From Bacteriovorax stolpii (GTDB lineage Bacteria > Bdellovibrionota > Bacteriovoracia > Bacteriovoracales > Bacteriovoracaceae): a stretch of DNA of 64,000 nucleotides. A program made the position numbers and the translations under genes. The notes under the pieces were generated by a model. That model was not told the DNA's origin. It did no database searches and was given only the letters and a program-made list of their open reading frames with translations. Shown here piece by piece: positions 25,379 to 35,078 of the stretch. How positions within the stretch are numbered: position 1 is the first letter of the stretch; the number at the start of each line of letters is the position of its first letter. The DNA is taken from positions 1 through 64,000 of the forward strand of contig CAMCYI010000010.1 of NCBI GenBank assembly GCA_945883845.1, written 5' to 3'.

Positions 25379-27504
25379 GAAATGAAGGCCTTTTCTCTTT
25401 GAATTGTTTTGTGCATGAGAATGTCGTGAGTACCTCTTTCAGGTTCTCCTTCATTCGGCTTCTTCTGGACATAAGATCCGTCTGGAAGCAGAGTCCAGAC
25501 CTGGCGATTATCCCGCAACATGATATCCAGAAATTCCCAAAGTTTTTCCTTGAGCTTGAGGTCTGCGATTGGTGTGATCAACTCCACACGGTTGTGAAGA
25601 TTTCTGTGCATCCAGTCTGCAGAACCAACGTAGTACTCTCCACCGACCGGATCAGTACTGCCGGCGGCAAAATAAAAGACCCGCGAGTGTTCGAGGAAGC
25701 GACCAATGATTGAGATGACTTCAATATTCTCTGAGAGACCCTGTACACCTGGTTTAAGACAACAGAAACCTCGAACGATAAGAGTGACTTTCACTCCGAC
25801 CTTACTTGCTTCGTAAAGGGCCTCAGAAATCACTTCATCTTCCAGTGAATTCATCTTCGCAATGATCCGGGCATATTTCCCTTCCTTTGCGTTTTTAATT
25901 TCCTGGTGAATGCGGTTCATGAAAGTCGACTTCATGTTGATCGGAGCGACGAGAATTTCAGAGTAATCAGTTTTGAGTGAACTACCAGTGAGATAGTTAA
26001 AAACTTCTATCACTTCAGAACTGATCGCCTTGTTACAGGTAAGGAGCCCGAGATCTGTGTAAAGGTTGGAAGTCTGTGAGTGATAGTTACCGGTTCCAAT
26101 ATGAACGTAACTCATAATCTCACCATCAGACTCCTGTCGGATAACGAGAGTTGTTTTTGTATGTGTCTTAAGACCAAGAATGCCGTACACGACGTGAACT
26201 CCGGCATCTTCAAGTTTTTGCGCCCATACAATATTTCTTTGTTCATCAAAACGAGCCTTGAGCTCCACGAGAGCAACAACCTGCTTTCCTTTTTCGGCGG
26301 CCTTGATGAGGTTGCGGATGAAAGGAGAATTATCCCCCGTTCGGTAGAGAGTCATCTTGATGGTGAGGACATGTGGATCATCAGCAGCAGAAGCGACAAA
26401 CTTTTCCACAGTTCCGGAGAAACTCTCATACGGATGATGGAGGAGAATATCTCCCTGTTTAATAAGTGAGAAAACGTTACTGTTTTCCGCAAATGCTTTG
26501 GGAATAATCGGGAGCCAGACCCTGAATTTTAGATCCGGTAAATCGAGATCAACAATCGTTTTTAAAATCGAGAAATCGATCGGGAAATCCATTTCATAAA
26601 TATCTTCATCAAGAATCTCAAGAGAATCTTTCAGAAATGATGTAATAGAAGGATCTGTTCCCTTCTGAATTTCAAGGCGGACACATTCAGCGAGACGACG
26701 CTCCTTAATTCCTTCTTCAACCAGGATCAGGAGATCCTGGGCCTCATCTTCACGGTGATCCACATCGGCGTTTCGAGAAACGCGGAAAGGTACTGTCTGC
26801 TGGATTTCCATACCAGGATACAGAAGATGAAGGTTTGAGCGAACGATGGTTGTTGTGATGACGAACCTGTTCCTCTTCTCCCCCTCTACGCGCGGGATAG
26901 GAATCAGTCCCGGAATGAACTCAGGAATTTTAACCCGGGAAAAGAGTACAGTTTCTGTCTGCGGATTTTTCAGGATCAAACCGAGAGAGAACGAAAGGTT
27001 AGAGATAAAGGGAAACGGATGCCCCGGATCCACACTGAGTGGAGTGAGCACAGGGAAGATCTTACTTCTGAAGTAACTGTTGCAGTGATCCTGCTCTTCA
27101 ATATTAAGGTCCTGATACTCGTAGATAAAAATATCGTTTCGTTGGAGCTCAGCTACGAGATTCTGGAAGATCGTTCTTTGTTTCACGAGATCTTCGTTAA
27201 TATGAACGCGGATGTTCGCAAGCTGATCAATGGTTGAAAGTCCATCTACGGATTTGTGAGCTATACCAGAGACGATCTGGTGCTTGAGATAACCAATTCG
27301 CTTCATGACAAATTCATCGAGGTTGTTCGAAAAAATCACGAGAAAGCGGAGTCGCTCAAGAAGAGGGTTACGTTTGTCTGATGCCTCAGCGAGAACTCTG
27401 CGATTAAAGTGAAGCCACGATAAATCGCGATTCAAGAAATGTGTGGGATCCACATTGAAATTGATTTTTTTCGGTGACCGTGAGGCCGCTCGTCTTTTGC
27501 GCAT
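25375..27504 (-). CDS. ppk1: Polyphosphate kinase 1
   Basis: 709 residues, full length. N domain: FLNRDLSWLHFNRRVL and NNLDEFVMKR. Head: HHPYESF. The two phospholipase-D-like C domains contain GLKTHTKTTLV, with the His that is autophosphorylated, and DWMHRNLHNRVEL. The enzyme reversibly makes polyphosphate from ATP at the inner membrane. It is followed by sixA, with a Ppx/GppA gene about 1 kb away. An inverted repeat lies just before the start codon. Confidence 0.95.
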   Translation of the reverse strand: MRKRRAASRSPKKINFNVDPTHFLNRDLSWLHFNRRVLAEASDKRNPLLERLRFLVIFSNNLDEFVMKRIGYLKHQIVSGIAHKSVDGLSTIDQLANIRVHINEDLVKQRTIFQNLVAELQRNDIFIYEYQDLNIEEQDHCNSYFRSKIFPVLTPLSVDPGHPFPFISNLSFSLGLILKNPQTETVLFSRVKIPEFIPGLIPIPRVEGEKRNRFVITTTIVRSNLHLLYPGMEIQQTVPFRVSRNADVDHREDEAQDLLILVEEGIKERRLAECVRLEIQKGTDPSITSFLKDSLEILDEDIYEMDFPIDFSILKTIVDLDLPDLKFRVWLPIIPKAFAENSNVFSLIKQGDILLHHPYESFSGTVEKFVASAADDPHVLTIKMTLYRTGDNSPFIRNLIKAAEKGKQVVALVELKARFDEQRNIVWAQKLEDAGVHVVYGILGLKTHTKTTLVIRQESDGEIMSYVHIGTGNYHSQTSNLYTDLGLLTCNKAISSEVIEVFNYLTGSSLKTDYSEILVAPINMKSTFMNRIHQEIKNAKEGKYARIIAKMNSLEDEVISEALYEASKVGVKVTLIVRGFCCLKPGVQGLSENIEVISIIGRFLEHSRVFYFAAGSTDPVGGEYYVGSADWMHRNLHNRVELITPIADLKLKEKLWEFLDIMLRDNRQVWTLLPDGSYVQKKPNEGEPERGTHDILMHKTIQREKAFIS

Positions 27505-27516
27505 TTCTTCACTCTT

Positions 27517-27533
27517 TGTCTAAAACTTAGACA
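27517..27533. promoter_or_regulatory. Palindrome before the ppk1 start
   Basis: TGTCTAA-AAC-TTAGACA is a perfect 7-bp inverted repeat 12 bases upstream of the ppk1 ATG, next to the AAGAG ribosome site. It could be a repressor operator or a small mRNA hairpin that limits ribosome access. No Pho-box pattern is visible near it. Confidence 0.4.
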
Positions 27534-27727
27534 CCCTGACTTGATGTGAGTAATTCTTATTCACCTGTCACCTCAGTTTAAAAAGCAGGTGTGTCCTTGA
27601 CAAGGAAATTAACCCCTTTGAATTGTTAGGATTGCCTGCCAGGTCCACAAAAGTACAACTTGGAGCATTAAAGTGGCACGGGAATTGGAAGATAAAGGCC
27701 ATTACGTCATTTAAACGGGGGTCTCAC

Positions 27728-29059
27728 ATGTCACGGAAAAATCTTTATCGCTGGGGGCTTTTGCCAGTTCTTTCTCTCATGATGGTTTCACCATCTGATA
27801 TGAGTAAAGCACCTTCGAGAAGCCTGGCAGCAGAGCCTGCAACGACACCCCAGGATATGGCCGCAAGAAAACGATTCCTTCTTGGTAACCACCAATCAGC
27901 TTCCGTCGAACAAGTGGTCGTAGAAGGCGTTGCTGAAAACGCTGCTGAAGCCGTCAATCCGCTTCTGAGATATAATGCTGTTTCCGAAAAAGCGACCAAA
28001 GCAAACCCTCATCAGGCGAACGCAGAGCTCACCCGCGAAGTTTACATCCGTAACCTTGAAAGTATTGTGAGTCTTGTTGATCAGGAAAAAAATACGATTG
28101 ATAACGAACTCGGTGACAGAACTCTTCTGAAAGATGCCCGTCTTCGCGTTGAAGGCGAAGTTCATGCTCTCACTCAATATGAAGCTGACCTTGTTGATCT
28201 CAAGGCCAGAAACCTCGTCGCAGAGAATGATGAGAAGAAACCATCTGATCTTATCAACGCCACGAAACTCAAGCTCGAAGACCTTCTGAAAAAAGTTGAA
28301 GACCGTGAGAAAGTTGTCGCTGAAGAAGATAAAGCTGCCGCAGCGTCTCCACAAGTCATCGCTCAGAGTGATGTCGCTGCGACTCCTGTGGTTGCGGAGA
28401 TACCCGCTGCGGGACCTGCGCCTGTCGAAGATGGTTCAACACCTACAAAAGAAGAAACTGATCTTGATAAAATTCTCTGCGACCTTCGTGATCAGAACAA
28501 GGCCATGAATGAATCAATCCAGAAACTCATGACTGATAATCAGACCATCATGCAAAGTATGATGACGATGATGCAAAACTTCATGTCGTATCAGCAATCT
28601 CAGCAACAAATTGAGCAGGCGAGAAACCTCTATCAATTTTATCCTCAGAACCAGAATGGTAATTGGCAGTATCAACCTACTAATTTTCAGGCATCGACAT
28701 CAATTTTCGGTGAAATGCCGGCGATCACTTACAGTCCGCTCTTGAATCAGGTTCAGAACGTGAACGGAAATGTAAACCAGAGTGCCGCTGCTTCAGGCTC
28801 GTGGTCTCTTCGCCAGGATCCGGGACTACAACTTTCAGATCCACGCATGTCAGTCATGCAAAACATCATGCCTTCACAGTTTGGTCCCATGGATGGTTCT
28901 CTCCTCGGGAACTTTGGAATGGATATGTCGACGAGCTTCATGCCTGTCATCCCACAAGGATTTCAGCTAGCACCCATGATGATGCAACCGTCTGAGCAAC
29001 AAATTCCATTTACTCCCCAGGCCGCTACTCCACCAGCTACTTCATTTCTCCGCATATAA
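27728..29059 (+). CDS. Secreted coiled-coil protein with Gln/Asn/Met-rich C-terminus
   Basis: 443 residues from MSRKNLY; earlier in-frame codons lack a signal. An N-terminal signal is followed by an Ala-rich part, a charged helical stretch (about 100-240) with heptad-like Leu/Glu spacing, a short Ala/Pro linker, a DKILCDLRDQNKAMNES helix, then 160 residues rich in Gln, Asn, Met, Ser and Pro. This layout fits an exported, possibly surface or fibre-forming protein. No family is recognised. A terminator follows. Confidence 0.65.
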   Translation: MSRKNLYRWGLLPVLSLMMVSPSDMSKAPSRSLAAEPATTPQDMAARKRFLLGNHQSASVEQVVVEGVAENAAEAVNPLLRYNAVSEKATKANPHQANAELTREVYIRNLESIVSLVDQEKNTIDNELGDRTLLKDARLRVEGEVHALTQYEADLVDLKARNLVAENDEKKPSDLINATKLKLEDLLKKVEDREKVVAEEDKAAAASPQVIAQSDVAATPVVAEIPAAGPAPVEDGSTPTKEETDLDKILCDLRDQNKAMNESIQKLMTDNQTIMQSMMTMMQNFMSYQQSQQQIEQARNLYQFYPQNQNGNWQYQPTNFQASTSIFGEMPAITYSPLLNQVQNVNGNVNQSAAASGSWSLRQDPGLQLSDPRMSVMQNIMPSQFGPMDGSLLGNFGMDMSTSFMPVIPQGFQLAPMMMQPSEQQIPFTPQAATPPATSFLRI

Positions 29060-29070
29060 CCGAGCGATCT

Positions 29071-29104
29071 GCTCGCCTAGTCTGAGTTAGGCGAGCATTT
29101 ATTT
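29071..29104 (+). terminator. Rho-independent terminator
   Basis: GCTCGCCTA (29071-29079) pairs perfectly with TAGGCGAGC (29088-29096), followed by ATTTATTT. It ends the coiled-coil protein gene. Confidence 0.8.
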
Positions 29105-29165
29105 CCTTAAGAATTAAACTCTAGTCCCGAAGAGACTTTCATGTGTCCTAACCTGCAAGGAAAAC

Positions 29166-29408
29166 ATGAATAGCCTCGAACAAAAATCGAATACGAAATC
29201 TCTCATGCGCCTATGTCACTGTTGTCACAAGGTCAGTGAATCTTCTGTGGAGCTTGAGCGCTGTGCGCACTGTGGCAAATCATTTCTACCTCTCCGATAT
29301 TTCGAAAAAATCCATAAGAGCAAAAACCAGAAGTGGGGCTCACATTTTTCTCCCTCTGAAGAGTTAGAGGAAGAAGATTTGATCAAGGGCCTTTTTGTTT
29401 TGTGGTAA
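29166..29408 (+). CDS. Small zinc-ribbon protein
   Basis: 80 residues with an AAGGA ribosome site. Two CxxC knuckles (C17/C20 in CHCC and C33/C36 in CAHC) form a zinc ribbon, followed by an acidic tail (SEELEEEDLIKG). Similar minimal zinc ribbons bind nucleic acid or proteins. The gene is 30 bases upstream of recJ and likely on its transcript. Confidence 0.7.
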   Translation: MNSLEQKSNTKSLMRLCHCCHKVSESSVELERCAHCGKSFLPLRYFEKIHKSKNQKWGSHFSPSEELEEEDLIKGLFVLW

Positions 29409-29438
29409 AGCCTGAAGTCTCTGTGATATTTTTCACCC

Positions 29439-31148
29439 ATGCAGACACAAACAGCACCTCCTCAGGATCTCCACGCCGTTCTCGTTCGTCTTTTTAAAAA
29501 ACGCGGTTTAGCACCCACGGATGTTCAGGACATGCTTTCCTGGAACCTGAAAGATCTTCCCGAACTCACCAACATGATCGACCTTCAGAAGGCTTCAGAG
29601 AGACTGATCCGTGCAGTTAAGGATGGCGAAAAGATCGGTGTTTTCGGAGACTACGATGTTGATGGAACGACGTCTTGTGCTCTTCTCTGGCACTTCTTCA
29701 AAATGCTCGATATTGAAATCGAAGTATATCAACCAAGCCGCTTTGTTGAAGGATATGGAATTCATCCATCATCCATCGATCAGGCACTAACAGATGGTGT
29801 GAAAGTTCTGATGAGTGTTGACTGCGGAATCAGCAACACGGCCACTGCCGACTACGCCACAGAAAAAGGCGTAGACCTTATCATCACAGATCACCATAGA
29901 GATGCAGCCCCACACATTCCACGCGCGTATGCCGTTGTGAATCCGAACCGTCGTGATGAGCCTGAGAATTCGCCGCTGAAAGCTCTGGCCGGTGTTGGTG
30001 TTGCTTTCGCTCTCGCCTTACAAATTAAAAATGATCTCGCTCTTCGTGGACAGGAGATTCCCTCTCTCTATCCCCTACTCCAGTTCGTTGCGATTGGAAC
30101 TATTTCTGATCTTGCACGCATGACTCCACTTAATCTCCGGTTGACCCGTCATGGCCTGAAGCAAATGCCTTCAACCGTGTATGCTGGAATCCGTGCGTTC
30201 CTGGCACCCGAAGAAATGAAATCAGCGATGATCTCGAGTGAAAGGATTGCTTTTCACGTCGGCCCCCATATTAATTCCAAAGGCAGACTTGATCATCCGG
30301 ATCGAGCTCTCAGACTTCTTATCTCCGACGACCAACAGATGACACGCGAGCATTTTACACATCTCGAAGTTGCTAACCGTGACAGACGTCTGATTCAGAA
30401 AGAAGTCTTCGACGAAGCGAAACTTGAAGTTATCAAAGACATTTCACGCGAAGATCTGGCGATCAACATCGTTTATCGTCCACACTGGCATGAAGGGGTA
30501 ATTGGAATTGTTGCCTCAAAACTTGTAGAAACGTTTGATGTTCCTGCTATCGTCTTTACCGATGCGGAAGAACAAGGAGTCATTAAGGCGAGTTGCAGAA
30601 CTGCAGGTGAACTGAATATTTTTGAACTTCTTGAGTCGTGCAAAGATCATTTCATCAAATTCGGGGGGCACAAAGCGGCTGCGGGACTTTCCATGCGCAA
30701 AGAAAACTTTCATGCTTTCCGCAAACAGATGAGTCAGCTTGTTAGTGTGATTCCTGCTCCTCTTCGCACGAAAGGAAAAAGCTTCGATGTTGAAATTGGC
30801 ATCGAAGAAATCAATGCACAGCTTGTTCGCGACCTCGAAAAACTCGAACCCTTCGGCCCTGGTCATGAGAGACCTGTGTTCAGAATGAAAAATGCCGTGA
30901 TTCAGTCATACCGAATTCTCAAAGATGCTCATGTGCGCTGGACATTTGCAGGTGTAGGCGACAAAAAGGTTACTGTTCAGGGAATGAGTTTCAATTATCT
31001 TGGTAAATGGAATGAGCCAACACCGGAAGAAATCTTTGAACAACAGAAGGCCGGGCTTATCGTCGAATTTACTCTGGGAATCAACAGGTTCCAGGGGAAT
31101 GAGACGATCCAACTTATGGTCAGTCGTCTCATTCCGGGCCAGATTTAA
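29439..31148 (+). CDS. recJ: Single-stranded-DNA exonuclease RecJ
   Basis: 569 residues, typical for RecJ. DHH-family motifs: VFGDYDVDGTTS (motif I), SVDCGISN, ITDHHRDAA (motif III with the DHH), and in the DHHA1 part GGHKAAAGLSM. An OB-like C-terminal domain follows (EKLEPFGPGHERPVF). RecJ degrades ssDNA 5' to 3' in recombination and repair. It ends 4 bases inside the convergent cyclophilin stop. Confidence 0.95.
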   Translation: MQTQTAPPQDLHAVLVRLFKKRGLAPTDVQDMLSWNLKDLPELTNMIDLQKASERLIRAVKDGEKIGVFGDYDVDGTTSCALLWHFFKMLDIEIEVYQPSRFVEGYGIHPSSIDQALTDGVKVLMSVDCGISNTATADYATEKGVDLIITDHHRDAAPHIPRAYAVVNPNRRDEPENSPLKALAGVGVAFALALQIKNDLALRGQEIPSLYPLLQFVAIGTISDLARMTPLNLRLTRHGLKQMPSTVYAGIRAFLAPEEMKSAMISSERIAFHVGPHINSKGRLDHPDRALRLLISDDQQMTREHFTHLEVANRDRRLIQKEVFDEAKLEVIKDISREDLAINIVYRPHWHEGVIGIVASKLVETFDVPAIVFTDAEEQGVIKASCRTAGELNIFELLESCKDHFIKFGGHKAAAGLSMRKENFHAFRKQMSQLVSVIPAPLRTKGKSFDVEIGIEEINAQLVRDLEKLEPFGPGHERPVFRMKNAVIQSYRILKDAHVRWTFAGVGDKKVTVQGMSFNYLGKWNEPTPEEIFEQQKAGLIVEFTLGINRFQGNETIQLMVSRLIPGQI

Positions 31149-31684
31149 CCGCGTTTAATTTCTAAGTGCTCAATTTTGATATCAGTCTTTGGACGATCGC
31201 CCATAGCTGTCGGAGCTTCGCCGATTTTTTTCACAACATCTAAACCTCGAACAACTTTACCGAACACAGTGTGGGCATTGTTCAGGTGTGGTGTCGGGCC
31301 GAGTGTGATGAAGAACTGAGATCCATTTGTTCCAGGGCCGGCGTTCGCCATAGAGAGAACACCTTCTGAGTCATGCTTGCGGTTGGCACTGAACTCATCC
31401 TTGAATCTGTATCCCGGGCCTCCGCGACCTGAGCCTTCAGGACATCCACCTTGAATCATAAATCCACGAATCACACGGTGAAAAACAAGCCCGTCGTAAA
31501 ATGGGCCTTCTTTATTTGTTTTCTGTCTTCCTTCTGCAAGGTTGATAAAGTTCCAGACAGTCTCCGGAGCTTCTTTCGGGTAAAGTTCAATTTCGAACTC
31601 TCCCATTGTTGTTTTAAAAACAGCACTCAGCTTGTCGACGTTTTCTTTATAATCTATTTTTTCCTGTTTCATGGCACTGAACAT
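31145..31684 (-). CDS. Peptidyl-prolyl isomerase, cyclophilin type
   Basis: 179 residues from ATG at 31684, chosen because AAAGGAG lies 6 bases ahead. The catalytic region FHRVIRGFMIQGG and GTNGSQFFIT are the cyclophilin signatures. There is no signal peptide, so it is cytoplasmic. It catalyses cis-trans isomerisation at proline during folding. It follows the lipoprotein gene by 11 bases. Confidence 0.95.
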   Translation of the reverse strand: MFSAMKQEKIDYKENVDKLSAVFKTTMGEFEIELYPKEAPETVWNFINLAEGRQKTNKEGPFYDGLVFHRVIRGFMIQGGCPEGSGRGGPGYRFKDEFSANRKHDSEGVLSMANAGPGTNGSQFFITLGPTPHLNNAHTVFGKVVRGLDVVKKIGEAPTAMGDRPKTDIKIEHLEIKRG

Positions 31685-31695
31685 ATGAACTCCTT

Positions 31696-32427
31696 TTATG
31701 GTGATTTAACAACTTCTGAAAGTACTGAATGAGGGCCTGAAGTGATGAAATTAATTTTTGTTCCAGCTGGCAGCATTTTGCCGAGGTCAATCCGCAGAGA
31801 GGGTGCTGGCTTACCCTCAACACTGAAGGGAGCGAGCCACTCAGCACCCAGTGTGTAAAAGCCGGCATCTTCGAGATCATTTTCAGTGATCCATTGAGCG
31901 ATAGCACCACGGGAAAAGCAGCTTGAGAAAAGAATCGGAAGCCTTTCATCAAACTTTCCATTTTTAAGCATCAATTTGAGGTCACCGATTTTTTTGTCAT
32001 GGATGAAAGAATCAAGCCAGATAATGTCAACGGCATCGACTCTTGGAATCTTGAAAGAGCGCACTCCGCCTCTGACCTGCTCAAGAGTGTTGGAGAAAAA
32101 ACTTGCCTGCTCCACTGGCTTGAGAAACTTTGTCGCCGTCGACCGATAGTAATTCTCGACCCGGGAATTATATTGCCCCTGAAGCTCAATCATTTCGTCA
32201 TAAGAAAGTTGAAAAGACTCTATGAGTTTTTTAAAATCAAAATAAGTGAATGAACTGGATTTAAAACACATTCCGGCAGCGGAATAATTCGCCCATGCCG
32301 GAATTTCCGGAAGAAAATATTGTTCGATACCTGAGGTCTGGTAACCCTGATCATCGATCTCGCGTTTGATACCAGAACTTCCGCAACTAAGAAGAAGCAG
32401 CAGGACTAAAAAGTTTAAAAATTTCAT
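31696..32427 (-). CDS. Lipoprotein of unknown function
   Basis: 243 residues with a lipobox (LLLLSCGSSG, Cys15). The mature region is mixed alpha/beta with only two more Cys, and contains VDAVDIIWLDSF and a Ser/Cys/Phe stretch (LFSSCFSRGAI). No family recognised. Its start lies 41 bases inside the 3' end of the upstream gene, so translation is probably coupled. Confidence 0.7.
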   Translation of the reverse strand: MKFLNFLVLLLLLSCGSSGIKREIDDQGYQTSGIEQYFLPEIPAWANYSAAGMCFKSSSFTYFDFKKLIESFQLSYDEMIELQGQYNSRVENYYRSTATKFLKPVEQASFFSNTLEQVRGGVRSFKIPRVDAVDIIWLDSFIHDKKIGDLKLMLKNGKFDERLPILFSSCFSRGAIAQWITENDLEDAGFYTLGAEWLAPFSVEGKPAPSLRIDLGKMLPAGTKINFITSGPHSVLSEVVKSP

Positions 32428-33661
32428 TCTCTATGCCTTTAAGGATTTCCGAGTCTTTCTTCCACCCGTCTTTGAAGTTAGAACTCGAAGGAATAAGGGA
32501 GAAATACCCTTTCTCTTCAGAGTCCAGAAGTTCAATGGACGGCTTTATCAATCTGGTCGCCACGAGGACATGGTCAACACCAAGTGTTTTCAGTCCGAGG
32601 ATATTATTTTCCGGATGCCATTTTCCTTCCCTGAATTCCGGCTTCTCCAAAGTCAGAAAAAGTCTCTTCCGATCAATCAATTGATCAATGGCGCTCACAT
32701 TGTGCCCGGAAAAGAAGTTCACTTGAGGGATGGGTTCAACTGGTTTGGGAATTTTGGCCTGAACGAAATCATCAAGTGCCTGCCATTCGCGAAGCTTCGT
32801 ATGAAAGATCTCTGTTTCCGCTTCCCAATTTTCCTGGATTTCAGCCATGAGATTCTCAAATGCTTCACGAAGTGTTGGGTTAAGTGCCGGAAGAATTTTT
32901 TCAAAAGGAATGGATTCAGTGGTCGCAACAAATAACCTATTCGCCGGATTATGAATCCAGTCGCGAAGGCCAACCATCACTTCGATAGCAAGCTCTGTTG
33001 ACCCGATAAGAATCATTTCGCGGATTTCTTTATTTTGCATCAGTGACGGAAGCTCGCTAAGGATAGAGAGGCCTTTAGAGACTTGCTCACGGGAGACTCT
33101 GCTTTCTCCCATTGCTCTTCCGGTTTCATTGATCGACAGAGGTTCACGGGGACGCCTGAGATCAAGAACGAGATCAAAATCATCATACATTTCGAGCGTA
33201 GACTGGAGACTCTCCATCATTTCTGTGGAAAGCCTTGTATACATCTCAGGATCACTTTCTTTATGTTTTTCAACGAACTGAGAAGGATTAAGCTGGTAGA
33301 TGATCCGGAAAAGATCATAGAAGCGTGAAGAGTTCTGAGGAACTTCATCCGGAATCAGAAAACGTTTTGTGATTGAGAGCACTTTATAGGGCTTAATTTC
33401 CTGAGTCGATTTTAGAACATCAGTCAGCGGATTCAGGTATTGCGAATACCAGGCTTCATCACTGAACGCTCCCGTTTGTTTTTTACTCAGTAAGGCCCAG
33501 CCCAGTTCAGAAGTCGTAGTCGACCATTCTGAGCGCGTAAAATGTGGAGGAAAAATTTCTTCATCACGGTCGCTGAACCACGTCACAGCAGCATCATGCG
33601 AATGAAAGCGCAGGACAGCTTCCAGGCATAAGGGACTTGAACCAAGTATGGCAATTTTCAT
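32387..33661 (-). CDS. Rossmann-like protein of unknown function
   Basis: 424 residues. It begins MKIAILGSSPLCLEAVLRF, a beta-strand, glycine turn and helix like the first unit of a dinucleotide-binding fold, though GSSP replaces GxGxxG. A second LILIGS-type strand occurs near residue 220 (MILIGSTELAIEV). This pattern recalls two-dinucleotide flavoproteins, but no active-site motif is visible. Its last 41 bases overlap the lipoprotein gene. Confidence 0.6.
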   Translation of the reverse strand: MKIAILGSSPLCLEAVLRFHSHDAAVTWFSDRDEEIFPPHFTRSEWSTTTSELGWALLSKKQTGAFSDEAWYSQYLNPLTDVLKSTQEIKPYKVLSITKRFLIPDEVPQNSSRFYDLFRIIYQLNPSQFVEKHKESDPEMYTRLSTEMMESLQSTLEMYDDFDLVLDLRRPREPLSINETGRAMGESRVSREQVSKGLSILSELPSLMQNKEIREMILIGSTELAIEVMVGLRDWIHNPANRLFVATTESIPFEKILPALNPTLREAFENLMAEIQENWEAETEIFHTKLREWQALDDFVQAKIPKPVEPIPQVNFFSGHNVSAIDQLIDRKRLFLTLEKPEFREGKWHPENNILGLKTLGVDHVLVATRLIKPSIELLDSEEKGYFSLIPSSSNFKDGWKKDSEILKGIENEIFKLFSPAASS

Positions 33662-33664
33662 AAG

Positions 33665-33692
33665 AAAAAGGGCCTCCGATAGAGGCCCTTAG
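33665..33692 (-). terminator. Rho-independent terminator of the PilZ gene
   Basis: Minus strand: AAGGGCCTC and GAGGCCCTT with loop TATCG, followed by TTTC. It separates the PilZ gene from the downstream Rossmann-like gene. Confidence 0.8.
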
Positions 33693-33723
33693 ACTAACAA
33701 ATTACTTCTAAAGCAGCTATGAA

Positions 33724-34188
33724 TTAAAGGAAGTAGACCTTGCTCTCGCCTTTATCCAGGCATGAGAATTCAGCATATTGATAAATGAAATCAATAAAGC
33801 TCGCGACGGCCTTGAAACTAGGGAGAGACGTGTCGAAAGTCCCACCTAAACGGAGCCATGCGCTTCCGTCTTTATCGATATATTCAGAGGCGTGTCGAAC
33901 TGTTACAACGGCAGGAAGGTAAGTTCCTTTCGTGAAAAACAGCTTGAGAGTTGTCTCTGAGCCGAGTTTAAATTGGTTCTTCGCTTTCAGAGTAAAAGGA
34001 ATTTGAAACTGAACTCCATCGCCTGAAATATCGACAAGCTTGATAGGAAATCCAGATCCCTGATCGTCAACGACAGCGTCGACTCCCAGAAATTCTGAAA
34101 ATACCACGCGCTCAAACGTACGACGCTTTTGCTCGATGGATTCTTTTCTACGAGTGTTAAAATCTACAACTTTTTTATCATCAGACAT
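33724..34188 (-). CDS. PilZ-domain c-di-GMP-binding protein
   Basis: 154 residues with a GGGAACC-type leader. Both PilZ half-motifs are present: RTFER (RxxxR, near residues 23-27) and DISGDGVQF (DxSxxG, near 53). The rest is the expected six-strand barrel. It should bind c-di-GMP in the cytoplasm and act as an effector by protein contact. It stands alone with its own terminator. Confidence 0.85.
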   Translation of the reverse strand: MSDDKKVVDFNTRRKESIEQKRRTFERVVFSEFLGVDAVVDDQGSGFPIKLVDISGDGVQFQIPFTLKAKNQFKLGSETTLKLFFTKGTYLPAVVTVRHASEYIDKDGSAWLRLGGTFDTSLPSFKAVASFIDFIYQYAEFSCLDKGESKVYFL

Positions 34189-34286
34189 GGTTCCCTCCAG
34201 ACTTATTTCTAATCGGAAGGAATGAAGAGAATCCTGATGAAAATCAGATGGGGGAAAAAATTTCTTTTAAATCCGGAGTACATCTA

Positions 34287-35078
34287 TCAGAGAACGACTT
34301 TCTCCAGCTCACTCAGAACTTCCGGGGCCATGAGTTTTCGGGCGAGTTGCTCAAACTGGTCTGTAATATCAGTGATGCTGATTTTAAGGTCCCGCTTTCC
34401 CGTACCCCGCTCAAGAACAGCCCGAGTAAACAGGTCGGATAATTTCTCCGCTAAAACACTTCCCGATTCTATAAGGGCGACATCCGGACCGAGGATTTTA
34501 GAGAGATCACCTTTGATCATCGGGTAATGGGTGCATCCCAAGATCACGGTTTTAATCTTTTTCTGCTGAAGCTCAAAGACATATTTCTTCACGACGAGCT
34601 CAGTAATCGGATCCCCCTGAAGCCCTTCTTCAACCAAAGGAACGAAAAGCGGACAGGCCTGTTCAGTAATTTCGATCGAAGAATCCAGATTGTTAATGGT
34701 TTTTTTATAAGCATGTGAACGAATGGTAGCTGATGTACCGAGGACACCAATTTTTTTATCGGCGGCGAGTTTCACGGCCGCAATGGCCCCGGGTTCAATG
34801 ACGTTCAATAACGGGGTTCCTTCAAAAGAATCTTCGCCAAGAAAAACAGTTGAAGCCGAGTTGCAGGCAATGATCAGCGCTTTTACATTCTGAGCTTTAA
34901 GAAATGTCAGAATTTGTTCACCGTACCTTCGGATTGTTTCCGGTGATTTGTTTCCATAAGGCAATCGGGCAATATCACCAAGGTAATGAAATGATTCTTC
35001 AGGAAATTTCTGAGCAAGAACTTTTAAAACAGTCAGGCCACCAAGGCCCGAGTCAAATATTCCAATGGCTTTTTTCAT
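34287..35078 (-). CDS. murI: Glutamate racemase
   Basis: 263 residues, full length. GIFDSGLGGLTVLK at the start with catalytic Asp9, ACNSAS with Cys72, and GCTHYP with Cys182 are the two-cysteine active site. It makes D-glutamate for peptidoglycan. The start shares one base with the upstream SDR stop (TGATG), so it is the third gene of an operon at 37489-34287. Confidence 0.95.
   Translation of the reverse strand: MKKAIGIFDSGLGGLTVLKVLAQKFPEESFHYLGDIARLPYGNKSPETIRRYGEQILTFLKAQNVKALIIACNSASTVFLGEDSFEGTPLLNVIEPGAIAAVKLAADKKIGVLGTSATIRSHAYKKTINNLDSSIEITEQACPLFVPLVEEGLQGDPITELVVKKYVFELQQKKIKTVILGCTHYPMIKGDLSKILGPDVALIESGSVLAEKLSDLFTRAVLERGTGKRDLKISITDITDQFEQLARKLMAPEVLSELEKVVL

Noticed and set aside
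27505..27600. Pho box upstream of ppk1
   Set aside because: CTGTCACC occurs but without a second CTGTCA-like half at 11-base spacing.
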